From Halomonas sp. 25-S5 (lineage in GTDB: Bacteria > Pseudomonadota > Gammaproteobacteria > Pseudomonadales > Halomonadaceae), in NCBI RefSeq assembly GCF_029889845.1, contig NZ_JARANV010000005.1, forward strand, positions 105,045-169,044: 64,000 nucleotides of DNA, in the 5' to 3' direction. Within the stretch, counting starts at the first letter, position 1; the number at the start of each line of letters is the position of its first letter. Position numbers and translations under genes: made by a program. Under the pieces are notes generated by a model that saw only the letters and a list, made by a program, of their open reading frames with translations, had not been told where the DNA came from and did not search any database. Below, piece after piece: positions 31,603 through 40,244 of the stretch.

Positions 31603-32999
31603 GACCCTGGACTCGGCGACTGGGGCGGGGCCTGGCGGTGCTGATCGGCGTCGCCGTGGGCGTGGCGCTGCTGGTGGTCTTCGTGGCCAACCGGCAGGCC
31701 CCCGAGCGCCAGGAGGCGGCGGCCTCCGCCACTCCGGTCAGGTTCGTCGAAGTCCGCCCCCTGGAACTGCGCCTGGAGGCGCGCGGCCACGGTGTGGCGC
31801 GCCCCGCCGAGACCTGGCAGGCGACGGCCAATGTGGCGGGGCGCGTCGTCGAACGCCACCCGGAACTGGAGAGCGGCACCCTGCTGCCCGAGGGCACCCT
31901 GCTGGTGGCCCTGGATCCCAGCCGCTATGAACTGGCCATCGCCGAGGCCGAGGCGGAGCTCGCCAGCCTGGCCGGCGAGCTGGCACAGCTCGAGGCCGAA
32001 GAGGAGAACACCCGTCGCCTGCTGGGGCTGGAGCAGCAGGCACTCGCCCTGGCCGAGCAGGAGCTGACACGCATCGAGCGCCTGGCGGCCAGCGGTTCGG
32101 TCTCCAGCTCACGACGCGACGAGCAGCGCCGCAGCACCCTGGGTCAGCGTCAGGCGGTCGCCTCGCTGGAGAACAGCCTGGCACTGCTGCCCGCGCGGCG
32201 CGACGTACTCGAGGCGCAGCGCGAGCGGGCCGCGGTGCGCCTGGCCCAGGCCCGGGAGGACCTCGCCGATACGCGTTTCGAGGCGCCCTACGACCTGCGC
32301 CTGGCCGATGTCGAGGTGGAGCTGCACCAGTTTGTCGGCACCGGGCAGCGGCTGTTCCAAGCCGAGAGCCTGGCCGCCGCCGAGGTGGAGGCCCATATCC
32401 CCATCGCCATGATGCGCCGCCTGCTGGCCGCGGCCATGCCGGCGGGGGCCAGCGATGCGGCACCGGTCCTGGCCGAGGGGCTGGACCTGGCGGAGCGGCT
32501 GGACTTCCCGGCGGTGCAGACCGAACTCTTCCTGGCCGGCGCCGAGGGCGTCGGCTGGACGGGGACGCTGGTGCGCGTGGCCAGCGGCCTGGATCCCGCC
32601 ACCCGTACCGTGCGTGCGGTGGTGCGGGTCGAGCATCCCTATCGCGATGCGCGGCCGCCGGATCGCCCGCCGCTACAGCGCGACATGTACGTGCGCACGC
32701 GGCTGTCCGCGCCCAGCCCCGAGCCTCGCCTGGTGATACCGGCCAGTGCGGTGCATCAGGGCGAGGTGTGGCTGGTGGATAGCGAGGATCGCCTCGAGCG
32801 GCGCGCGGTGAGCGTGGCCTTCGAGCAGGGCAACCTGGCGGTGGTCGCGGACGGTCTCGAGCCCGGCGAGCGGTTGGTGGTCGATGATCTGCCCGCGGCG
32901 ATCGCCGGGATGGCCCTCGACCCGCGTCGCGACGAGGCCCTGGAGGCGCGAGTCGCCGAGCAGGCGCTGGGCCAGGGACATGAGGAAGCCCGGCCATGA
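31599..32999 (+). CDS. RND efflux periplasmic adaptor (membrane fusion protein)
   Basis: A 466-residue adaptor. The N-terminal membrane anchor (GRGLAVLIGVAVGVALLVVFV) is followed by a lipoyl half-motif (GVARPAETWQATANVAGRV), a long alpha-hairpin (about 105-215, Glu/Gln/Arg-rich coiled coil) and a second lipoyl/beta-barrel part. It is coupled by ATGA overlaps on both sides. With the RND pump it would bridge to an outer-membrane channel, which is not encoded here and must come from elsewhere. Confidence 0.92.
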   Translation: MRPWTRRLGRGLAVLIGVAVGVALLVVFVANRQAPERQEAAASATPVRFVEVRPLELRLEARGHGVARPAETWQATANVAGRVVERHPELESGTLLPEGTLLVALDPSRYELAIAEAEAELASLAGELAQLEAEEENTRRLLGLEQQALALAEQELTRIERLAASGSVSSSRRDEQRRSTLGQRQAVASLENSLALLPARRDVLEAQRERAAVRLAQAREDLADTRFEAPYDLRLADVEVELHQFVGTGQRLFQAESLAAAEVEAHIPIAMMRRLLAAAMPAGASDAAPVLAEGLDLAERLDFPAVQTELFLAGAEGVGWTGTLVRVASGLDPATRTVRAVVRVEHPYRDARPPDRPPLQRDMYVRTRLSAPSPEPRLVIPASAVHQGEVWLVDSEDRLERRAVSVAFEQGNLAVVADGLEPGERLVVDDLPAAIAGMALDPRRDEALEARVAEQALGQGHEEARP

Positions 33000-35900
33000 T
33001 CCGCTGGTTCGCCGCCCACCCCACCGCCGCCAACCTGCTGCTGGTACTGCTGCTCGCCGCCGGCCTCTTCACCGCCCCGTCGCTCAAGCGCGAGACCTTC
33101 CCTGACTACCGTCCGGTGGAAGTGGGTGTCGAGGTGGTCTACCGCGGGGCCAGCGCCGCGGACGTGGAGGATGCCGTCTGCCGCCGCCTGCATGAGGCGG
33201 TGAAGGGGGTGGAGTTCCTCGACGAGTTCGTCTGCGTGGCCCAGGACAACCTGGCCAGCGCCACCGCCACCATGCAGGCCGGAGGGGATCCCCTGCGCTT
33301 TCTCGGCGAGATCGACACCGAGGTCTCCGCCATCAGCGAGCTGCCGACGCGTGCCGACCCACCGGTGGTGCGCGAGCTGCACCGCAGCGACGCGGTGGCG
33401 GCGGTCGCGGTGTCGGCCGACATGCCCGCCGGCCAGCTCGAGGAGTACGCCCTGCGCCTGGAAGAGCGCATCATGGCGCTGCCCGGCGTGGCGGACGTGG
33501 CGATCCACGGCATGTCCCAGCGTCAGTGGCAGGTGGAGGTGCCCGGCGAGGTGCTCGGCCAGCATGGCCTCTCGGCCCGCGAGCTGGCTCGGCGGATCTC
33601 GGCTCAGAGCCTGGACCTGCCGCTGGGCACTCTGGAGACCCCCGAGCGCGAACTCCTGCTGCGCTTCACCGACCAGCGCCGCTCGCTGGAGGAGCTGTCG
33701 CGCCTGGTGGTGATCTCCGACCCGGCCGGCGGCGAGCTGACCCTGGGTGACATTGCCCGCCTGAGCGAGGCCGGTGAACGCGACGAGGAGAAGCTTCGTT
33801 TCAACGGCGAACCGGCGCTGGTGCTGGAGGTGAGCAAGAGCCTGCGCGACGACTCCCTGACGGTGAAGGAGCGCCTCGAGGGGCTGATCGAGGAAGAGCG
33901 CCGCCGCTTCGATGATGGCATCACGCTGACCCTGACCCAGGACATGACCCGCATCGTGCGCGATCGCCTGCAGATGCTGGTGGGCAACGGTGTCATGGGG
34001 CTGGCACTGGTGGTGCTGGTGATGAGCCTGTTCTTCCGCCCGCGTCTGGCGCTGTGGGCGGTGCTTGGGCTGCCCGCGGCCTTCATGGGGGCCTTCCTGG
34101 TCATGGGGCTTGCCGGCCTCTCGCTGAACATGATCACCCTGGTGGCGCTGCTGATGGCCATCGGTATCGTCATGGACGACGCCATCGTGATCACCGACAA
34201 CATCGCCGCCCATGCCGGTGAGAGTGCCACACCACTGGAGGCGGTGGTGGAGGGGACTCGACAGGTACTGCCCGGAGTGCTGTCGTCGTTCCTGACCACT
34301 GCCGCGGTGTTCGTGCCGCTCTCCTTCCTGGCCGGCGAGCTGGGGGCGGTGCTGGAGGTGCTGCCGGTGGTGCTGATCGCCGCGCTGGCGGCGAGCCTTG
34401 TCGAGGCGTTCTGGATCCTGCCTCACCATCTCAAGGGCAGTCTCAAGGGCAGCGTGAAACACCTGCAGCAGGGCCATGAGTCCCGTTTTCGAACCACTTT
34501 CGACCGTGGCTTCGAGCGCTTCCGTGAAGGCGTGGGGCAGCTGGCCGATCGGGCGATCCGCTTCCGCCATCTGGTGCTGGGGGCGGTGCTGGCCGTGATG
34601 CTGGCCTCCGTCGGTTTCATGGCCGGTGGCCATGTCGGCAGCGAGGCGATGCCCGACATCGACGGCGATGTGCTCGAGGCGCGCATCCTGATGCCCCAGG
34701 GCACACCACTCGAGCGCACCGAGGCGGTGGCCGAGCGCATCGAGACGGCGATGCGCGAGCTCGATGAACGCCATTCGCCCGGGCAGCCGGAGGGCGCGGC
34801 GCTGGTCGAGGCAATCCAGGTGCGGTTCAATCACAACCTCAGTGCCGGCGAGGCGGGTCCCCATGTGGCCACGGTCAGCATCGACCTGCTCACCGCCGAG
34901 CGGCGCACCCTGACCCTGGATGCGTTGACCGCCGAGTGGCGAGAGGCGATTGGCGATATCGCCGGGGTGCAGCGCCTGATCATCCAGGAGCCGGGTTTCG
35001 GCCCCGCCGGGGTGCCGATAGCGGTGCGCCTGACCGGTGAGAACCTCGAGGCCATGAAGGCGGCGGCACGGGAGCTGTCCGAGCAGCTCGTGGGCTACTC
35101 GGCGGTCTACAACGTCATGGATGACCAGCGCCTGGGCAAGCCTCAGCGCGCCTACTCCCTGGCCTCGGGCGCCCATGGCCTTGGATTGACCGCCGAGGAG
35201 GTGGCCAGCCAGCTGCGCGCTGCCCTGCTCGGCCAGATCGCCGATACCCAGCGCATCGGCGAGCAGGAGGTCGAGGTACTGGTGCGTCAGATCGAGACCG
35301 ACCGCGATGGTCTCGATGACCTGGCAGACCAGACGCTCTTGCTTCCCGATGGCAGCCGGGTGCCGCTCTCGGTGGTGACAGAAGTGGCCGAGCGCCGCGA
35401 ATGGGCGCGTATCACCCGCATCGACGGGCGGCGCACGGTCACGGTGGAGGCCAATGTGGACGCCCGCCAGGCCAGTGGCCAGGCCATCGTCGACGACCTG
35501 ATCGACAGCGGCTGGCTGACCGACTTCGAGGCGCGCCATCCCGAGGTGGCGGTTACCTTCGAGGGGCAGGTGGCCAGCTCCGCCGAGACAGGAAGTTCCA
35601 TCGGCCGTGCCCTGCTGATCGGCCTGGTGGGTATCTTCGTGATCCTGTCGTTCCAGTTCCGCAGCTATGTGGAGCCGGTGATCGTCATGCTGGCGATCCC
35701 GCTGACCTTCATCGGCGCCATCTGGGGGCATGTGGTCATGGGCTACTACCTGTCGATGCCCTCGCTTATCGGCGCCGCCGGCCTCGCCGGTATTGCGGTC
35801 AACGACGCCATCCTGCTGGTTCAGTTCATCAAGGAGAACCGCGTATCGGGAATGGCGGCCGCAAAGGCCGCCGGTCAGGCCAGCCGTGACCGCTTCCGCG

Positions 35901-36139
35901 CCATCCTGATCACCTCGGCCACCACCATTGCTGGCCTGTTGCCCTTGCTGCTGGAGACCAGCACCCAGGCGGACGCCATCAAGCCGCTCGTGGTGTCGGT
36001 CGTGTTCGGGCTGCTGACCATTACCGTGCTGGTGCTGTTGATAATTCCGCCGCTCTACGTGCTGTTCGACGACTGGGGCTGGACCCGTGGGGCGGAGAGC
36101 CCGTCGGAAAATGATCCCGCTAGTGGCGGCCGGGGATGA
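32996..36139 (+). CDS. RND-family efflux transporter
   Basis: A 1047-residue inner-membrane proton-driven pump of the AcrB/MexF superfamily. It starts MIRWFAAHPTAANLLLVLLL and has TM1, a large periplasmic domain with KRETFPDYRP, then TM2-6 and a second repeat. The region MAIGIVMDDAIVITDNI corresponds to TM4 with acidic proton-relay residues. Substrate class is not determinable. The operon is repressed by the local TetR and may also respond to an FNR-type regulator. Confidence 0.94.
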   Translation: MIRWFAAHPTAANLLLVLLLAAGLFTAPSLKRETFPDYRPVEVGVEVVYRGASAADVEDAVCRRLHEAVKGVEFLDEFVCVAQDNLASATATMQAGGDPLRFLGEIDTEVSAISELPTRADPPVVRELHRSDAVAAVAVSADMPAGQLEEYALRLEERIMALPGVADVAIHGMSQRQWQVEVPGEVLGQHGLSARELARRISAQSLDLPLGTLETPERELLLRFTDQRRSLEELSRLVVISDPAGGELTLGDIARLSEAGERDEEKLRFNGEPALVLEVSKSLRDDSLTVKERLEGLIEEERRRFDDGITLTLTQDMTRIVRDRLQMLVGNGVMGLALVVLVMSLFFRPRLALWAVLGLPAAFMGAFLVMGLAGLSLNMITLVALLMAIGIVMDDAIVITDNIAAHAGESATPLEAVVEGTRQVLPGVLSSFLTTAAVFVPLSFLAGELGAVLEVLPVVLIAALAASLVEAFWILPHHLKGSLKGSVKHLQQGHESRFRTTFDRGFERFREGVGQLADRAIRFRHLVLGAVLAVMLASVGFMAGGHVGSEAMPDIDGDVLEARILMPQGTPLERTEAVAERIETAMRELDERHSPGQPEGAALVEAIQVRFNHNLSAGEAGPHVATVSIDLLTAERRTLTLDALTAEWREAIGDIAGVQRLIIQEPGFGPAGVPIAVRLTGENLEAMKAAARELSEQLVGYSAVYNVMDDQRLGKPQRAYSLASGAHGLGLTAEEVASQLRAALLGQIADTQRIGEQEVEVLVRQIETDRDGLDDLADQTLLLPDGSRVPLSVVTEVAERREWARITRIDGRRTVTVEANVDARQASGQAIVDDLIDSGWLTDFEARHPEVAVTFEGQVASSAETGSSIGRALLIGLVGIFVILSFQFRSYVEPVIVMLAIPLTFIGAIWGHVVMGYYLSMPSLIGAAGLAGIAVNDAILLVQFIKENRVSGMAAAKAAGQASRDRFRAILITSATTIAGLLPLLLETSTQADAIKPLVVSVVFGLLTITVLVLLIIPPLYVLFDDWGWTRGAESPSENDPASGGRG

Positions 36140-36176
36140 CGGGACCTTGACGGAAGCGGCATCAGGACTAGTCTGA

Positions 36177-36199
36177 AAGATGCATGCAGTATCACTCTT
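36177..36199 (+). promoter_or_regulatory. NsrR-like imperfect operator upstream of the sdhB-type gene
   Basis: AAGATGCATGC, A, GTATCACTCTT: the left half is a good NsrR half-site and the right half is its imperfect mirror (7 of 11 positions). It lies 33 bases before the start codon. Confidence 0.4.
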
Positions 36200-36231
36200 A
36201 GGGTCGAGTCGAGGCCAAGCGGGGGGGCGTG

Positions 36232-36939
36232 ATGATCAAGGTAGAGCTTTATCGCTACCACCCCGATGAGGATGACCGGCCACGCCTCGAGACGCTGGAG
36301 GTCGAGGAGCGCTTCCGCAAGGCGATGGTGCTCGACGTGCTTGAGCACCTGAAGCAGCGCGATGCCACCCTGGCCTATCGGCGTTCCTGCCGCGAGGGGG
36401 TGTGTGGCTCCGATGGCATGAACATCAACGGCAAGAACGGCCTGGCCTGCATCACGCCGGTGGTGGAGGTGCTGGGACGCGGCGATACCCTGACCCTGCG
36501 TCCGCTTCCCGGCATGCCGGTGATCCGCGACCTGGTCGTCGACCAGACGCTGTTCTTCCGCCAGTTCGAGAAGATCCGCCCCTGGCTGATCAACGACGAG
36601 CCACCCACTGCCACGGAGCGACGCCAGAGCCCGGCGGATCGCGAGAAGCTCGATGGCCTCTACGAATGCATCCTGTGCGCCTGCTGCAGCTCGGCCTGCC
36701 CCTCCTGGTGGTGGAACCCGGACAAGTACATCGGCCCGGCCGGCCTCATACAGGCCTACCGTTTCCTGATCGACAGCCGCGATACCGCCACCGACGAGCG
36801 GCTGGCCGAGCTCGACGACCCCTTCAGCGTGTTCCGCTGCCGGCAGATCGCCAACTGCACCTGGGTGTGTCCCAAGGGGCTCAACCCGATGCGCGCCATC
36901 GGCCATATCAAGGCAATGCTGCTGGCGCGCGGCAGCTAA
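36232..36939 (+). CDS. Lone succinate dehydrogenase/fumarate reductase iron-sulfur subunit (SdhB type)
   Basis: A 235-residue protein with all three cluster motifs. The 2Fe-2S site is CREGVCGSDGMNINGKNGLA followed by C, the 4Fe-4S site CILCACCSSACPS, and the third cluster CRQIANCTWVCPKGLNP. The length matches SdhB. No SdhA, SdhC or SdhD is nearby: an RND gene precedes it and gene remnants follow. It may be a second copy used under special conditions, or a subunit for a complex encoded elsewhere. A possible NsrR-type site upstream hints at NO-responsive expression; an NO-resistant spare for a cluster-bearing subunit is one idea. ATG 36229 is an equal alternative start. Confidence 0.9.
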   Translation: MIKVELYRYHPDEDDRPRLETLEVEERFRKAMVLDVLEHLKQRDATLAYRRSCREGVCGSDGMNINGKNGLACITPVVEVLGRGDTLTLRPLPGMPVIRDLVVDQTLFFRQFEKIRPWLINDEPPTATERRQSPADREKLDGLYECILCACCSSACPSWWWNPDKYIGPAGLIQAYRFLIDSRDTATDERLAELDDPFSVFRCRQIANCTWVCPKGLNPMRAIGHIKAMLLARGS

Positions 36940-36967
36940 GACCCATTTCCAGCACCCAGACAGCACG

Positions 36968-36996
36968 ACGACGCCCCGGCCATGCCGGGGCGTCGT
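36968..36996. terminator. Hairpin terminator after the sdhB-type gene
   Basis: ACGACGCCCCGGC, CAT, GCCGGGGCGTCGT: perfect 13-bp arms 28 bases after the stop codon, before the hmp remnant on the opposite strand. Confidence 0.85.
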
Positions 36997-37021
36997 GGGT
37001 GTGGTAGGTGTGGGGCGGGTC

Positions 37022-37258
37022 TCAGGCCGCGTCGAGGGGGCGCGAGGGGCCGAAGTGCTCGTAGTGGCGACGCTCGCCGGGCACGCCTAGGTCGGCGAGT
37101 GCCCGGTCAATGGCGGTCATGAAGCCCTGTGGGCCCACAAAGTAGCAGCGGGCATCCTCGGGCAGCAGGCTGGCGAGCAGCTCGCGGCCGATCCGGCCGC
37201 TAAGGTCGGCCTCATCGCCGCGCTCACACAACGCCTGCAGGCCGTGGTAGACCAGGCT
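37022..37258 (-). pseudogene. C-terminal fragment of a flavohemoprotein (Hmp, NO dioxygenase)
   Basis: About 79 codons encoding the end of an FNR-type NAD-binding domain: LLPEDARCYFVGPQGFMTAI, then RHYEHFGPSRPL, which is the Hmp C-terminus. The globin and FAD domains are absent. Homology stops near 37258, exactly where an oppositely oriented marR remnant begins. This points to a deletion that fused two decaying genes. The frame stays open to 37306 but the extra residues are not Hmp-like. Confidence 0.75.
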
Positions 37259-37537
37259 GCAGGCTCCTGCTGCACCTGATCGGATTCGATGGGCGCGAAT
37301 GGGCATCGATAGGTGAGCTGGCCGAGCGGCTCCATACCAAGCACCACGGCACTGTGATGCGGGTCGACCCTAGGCCTCGTGGAACGCCGCGCGAGCCGCG
37401 GCGACCGTCGACGTATCGAGGTGCACCTGTTGCCTCGCGGTGCCGAGCTTGCGCGGCGCATCGCCGAGCTGCATCAGCCGGAACTGCGTCACCGGCAGGA
37501 GGCGTTCCCCCTGATCGGCTGGCCCGAATTTTCTTGA
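37258..37537 (+). pseudogene. Remnant of a MarR-family regulator (5'-truncated, frameshifted)
   Basis: The frame reads LLLHLIGFDGREWASIGELA, ERLHTKHHGTVMRVD, the helix-turn-helix of a MarR protein. It then shifts by one base near 37370-37376 and continues LVERRASRGDRRRIEVHLLP, RGAELARRIAELHQPELRHR to a TGA at 37535. The wing and C-terminal dimerisation helices are recognisable only when the two frames are joined. The N-terminus is missing. Confidence 0.7.
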
Positions 37538-37554
37538 GCCGCCTGCAGAAGCCA

Positions 37555-37568
37555 CTGACTTGGGTCAA
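37555..37568 (+). promoter_or_regulatory. FNR/DNR-type box upstream of the P450 gene
   Basis: CTGAC-TTGG-GTCAA, centred about 70 bases before the P450 ATG, giving a predicted start near 37603. It might originally have served the lost hmp/marR genes, but its orientation-neutral dyad and distance suit the P450. Confidence 0.65.
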
Positions 37569-37630
37569 TGCGACTTTCGGCGGCTTCTGCTCTCCTAGGC
37601 AGCCATGAATCCCCTTATTCAGGAGACGGC

Positions 37631-38812
37631 ATGAGCGATAGACAAGCACAGGACTGGGACCCACGCGCCGAGAGCGTGCTTAATGACCAAATAGTCGCCT
37701 ACGACGAGATGCGCCGCCGCTGCCCGGTGGCCTTCAGCGACTACCTGCAGTGGTCGCTCTTCCGCCATGCGGACGTGAGGCGCGTGCTCGAGGATCATGA
37801 GACCTTCAGCAACGCGGCGAGCCGTCACCTGTCGGTACCCAACGCCATGGATCCGCCCGAGCATACCCGCTTTCGCCGCCTCATCGAGCCCTACTTCGGC
37901 CCCGACGCCATGGCCGATTTTGCCCCGCAGTGCCAGGCCATCGCCCAGCGCGTGGTGGACCGCCTGCCCGCCGACGGCGAGGTGGAGGCGATCACCGAGA
38001 TGGGTCAGGGTTTCGCCCTGGAGATCCAGTGCGCCTTCATGGGCTGGCCGACCAGCCTGCACGAGCCGCTGCGTGCCTGGGTGAAGCGCCAGCAGGCCGC
38101 CACCCTGGCGGGCGACCGCGAGGCGCTGGGCGAGCTGGCGCTCGAGTTCGACGGGGTGATCCGCGAGCTGCTGGAAAGCCGCCGCGAGGCCGGCGACGGC
38201 GCCCCGGACGACGTGACCACGCGGATCATGAACGAGACGGTGGCAGGGCGCGCACTCAGCGACGAGGAGATCGTCAGCATTCTGCGCAACTGGACGGTAG
38301 GCGAGCTCGGCACCATCTCGGCGAGCATCGGCATCCTGATGCGCTACCTGGCGGCCAACCCCGAACTGCAGGCTCGCTTGCGCGCCGACCATGACCTGCT
38401 GCCGGCGGCCATCGACGAGATCCTGCGCCTCGACGCCCCGCTGATGTCCAACCGGCGCATCACCACCTGCCCGGTAGAGATCGGCGGCCGTCGCCTCGAG
38501 GCCGGCGAGCGCCTGACGCTCCTGTGGGGCTCGGCCAACCGCGACGAGGCGGTGTTCGGCAACCCCGACGAAGTGCGCCTGGATCGTGACCCCGGGGATA
38601 ACCTGCTCTACGGCGCCGGCATCCACATCTGCCCCGGGGCGCCCCTGGCGCGCATGGAACTCAGGGACTTCATGGTGGCGCTGCTCGATGCCACGGTCGA
38701 TATCGCCCTGCTGCCCGGCCATCCCGCGGTGCGCGCCCGCTATCCTGCCGGCGGCTACGCCGAGGTGCCGCTGAGAGTCTACACTCGCAAGCCCGCTGGC
38801 AGGGCACGCTGA
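37631..38812 (+). CDS. Cytochrome P450 linked to the denitrification regulon
   Basis: A 393-residue soluble class I-type P450. The heme-thiolate motif is YGAGIHICPGAPLARMEL with C334; the K-helix ExxR is E263-I-L-R266. In the I-helix the segment is VGELGTISAS (223-232): threonine 228 is kept but glycine replaces the acidic residue that normally precedes it. Proton delivery for ordinary oxygen activation may therefore be altered. No ferredoxin or reductase partner is adjacent. An FNR/DNR box upstream predicts expression at low oxygen or with NO, unusual for an oxygen-using enzyme. The substrate is unknown, and NO chemistry is a speculation only. Confidence 0.9.
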   Translation: MSDRQAQDWDPRAESVLNDQIVAYDEMRRRCPVAFSDYLQWSLFRHADVRRVLEDHETFSNAASRHLSVPNAMDPPEHTRFRRLIEPYFGPDAMADFAPQCQAIAQRVVDRLPADGEVEAITEMGQGFALEIQCAFMGWPTSLHEPLRAWVKRQQAATLAGDREALGELALEFDGVIRELLESRREAGDGAPDDVTTRIMNETVAGRALSDEEIVSILRNWTVGELGTISASIGILMRYLAANPELQARLRADHDLLPAAIDEILRLDAPLMSNRRITTCPVEIGGRRLEAGERLTLLWGSANRDEAVFGNPDEVRLDRDPGDNLLYGAGIHICPGAPLARMELRDFMVALLDATVDIALLPGHPAVRARYPAGGYAEVPLRVYTRKPAGRAR

Positions 38813-38922
38813 ACATGTTCCGTTAAAAAGGCTCCTGTCGGCCTCGGGCAAGCAAAGGTCTTGCCGCGCGTGATGCCATGGTGCGGTTATAACCTGGGCC
38901 AGCCGTGTGGGGGCTCGAAAAC

Positions 38923-38936
38923 TTGCACTAGATCAA
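38923..38936 (+). promoter_or_regulatory. FNR-type box upstream of the iron locus
   Basis: TTGCA-CTAG-ATCAA, one clear mismatch from TTGAT-N4-ATCAA, followed by an AT-rich stretch (38937-38960). It lies about 140 bases before the imelysin gene and is the only regulatory signal I can see for this four-gene unit. Confidence 0.5.
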
Positions 38937-39070
38937 AAAATTGTGAATACAAATAAAAATCCTTCTTGTTCAAGAAGGGGAAGTGAAGGAGAATGGCAAA
39001 TGCCCCGTGGCGCTCCTGCTGCTTCGCCCAATGTTCGAGCGCTGCCGAACCGAAGAACGAGGAGAGGTCC

Positions 39071-40156
39071 ATGCTTCATCATCATGCCCGCACGCTTCTG
39101 GTCACTGCCGTCACTGCCGTCACTGCCGTCACTGCCGTCACCGCCGGCCTTCTCGCCTCGCCAGCGCTCGCTGCTACCGGCGATGAGCAACGGGGGCTCG
39201 AGGAAGTCAAGCAGTTCACTCTGACCCACAATGCCCAGCTGATCGACCAGGCCAGCGAGCTCCTCGACGCGGTGGAGACCTATGCCGATGTGATCGCGGC
39301 CCATGACGGCGACTATGCCGCCGCCTGGCAGGCCGAGGGCAAGACGCTGGCCGCAACGGTTCAGGAGATCCGAGCGGTCTGGCTGGATACCTCCAATGAG
39401 TACGAAACCATCGAGGGGATCGTCGCCGGCATTCCCGAGACCGCCAAGTACGACCTGATCCTCGATGCGGGCAATCCTGGCTCGGCCGACGAGGAAGTGG
39501 CCGAATACGACCTGACTTTACCCGACGGAAGCGTACTCGAGCGCCCGGGCAACCTCTTCCATGGCATCACCGAGCCCATGTTCTGGGGAACCGACCCCGA
39601 ACACGTGATGCTGGAAGCCGATCTCGACGGCAACGGCACGATCACCCGCGGCGAGGTTCTCTTCGACGCCAACCTCGCTCTCGGCGCTACCCAAGCCATC
39701 GTCCACTGGTCCCAAGAGCTGGAGAAGGACATGTCGGCCTGGGTGCCGAATCGCGACGACGCCTTCACCGCCGTCGTTACCATGACGCCCACCGTGGGCG
39801 ACTATTTCGGAGAGTGGAAGGAGTCTCAGTTCATCGATGGCGAGATCGGCGCCTTCGTCGCCCAGAGCCGCCTGGTGGACGTCCAGGGCATCATGGGCGG
39901 CTGCCGGAAGATGTACTTCGAGGCCATCTCTCCGGTAGTCGCCGAGAGCGACGCCGCCCTCGACACCTCGATTCGTCATGGCTTCGAAGAGCTGCTCGGC
40001 CTGGTGGAAGAGACCTACCAGCGCGAACGGGCTGGTGAGCGCTTCACCGCCGAGGAAGCCGATGCCCTGGGCAACGACGCCCAGGACATCGCCGACCGCA
40101 TCGTCGCCATGGTGCTGCAAGCGGCGGCCAAGAATGACGTGACCATCCGCGGCTGA
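39071..40156 (+). CDS. Imelysin/EfeO-like (peptidase M75 family) periplasmic protein
   Basis: A 361-residue secreted protein. The signal peptide contains five VTA units encoded by a 9-bp tandem repeat, ending ASPALA. The mature part is all-helical; GNLFHGITEPMFWGTDPEH carries a histidine and glutamate near the metal-site motif of imelysin/EfeO proteins, and ADLDGNGTITRGE resembles a calcium-binding loop. AGGAG before the ATG at 39071 fixes the start over a longer frame. Family members act in iron or heme uptake. It heads the set imelysin-cytochrome b-pentaheme cytochrome-FTR1, supporting an iron role. Confidence 0.82.
   Translation: MLHHHARTLLVTAVTAVTAVTAVTAGLLASPALAATGDEQRGLEEVKQFTLTHNAQLIDQASELLDAVETYADVIAAHDGDYAAAWQAEGKTLAATVQEIRAVWLDTSNEYETIEGIVAGIPETAKYDLILDAGNPGSADEEVAEYDLTLPDGSVLERPGNLFHGITEPMFWGTDPEHVMLEADLDGNGTITRGEVLFDANLALGATQAIVHWSQELEKDMSAWVPNRDDAFTAVVTMTPTVGDYFGEWKESQFIDGEIGAFVAQSRLVDVQGIMGGCRKMYFEAISPVVAESDAALDTSIRHGFEELLGLVEETYQRERAGERFTAEEADALGNDAQDIADRIVAMVLQAAAKNDVTIRG
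39101..39145 (+). repeat. 9-bp tandem repeat inside a signal peptide
   Basis: Four exact GTCACTGCC units plus one GTCACCGCC, encoding VTAVTAVTAVTAVTA in the hydrophobic core of the imelysin signal peptide. Copy-number changes would lengthen or shorten the signal core by three residues without frameshift. Confidence 0.95.
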
Positions 40157-40244
40157 TCATCGCTGGCCGCCTGGCACTCCGCCATCGCCCTGGACTCCGC
40201 TCCCGAGTGATGGCGTGCCATCGGGTCTCGCCATGAGGAACGAC

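Noticed and set aside
32756..35731. 991-codon minus-strand open frame opposite the RND pump
   Set aside because: Contains no recognisable domain and exactly antiparallels a complete RND transporter.
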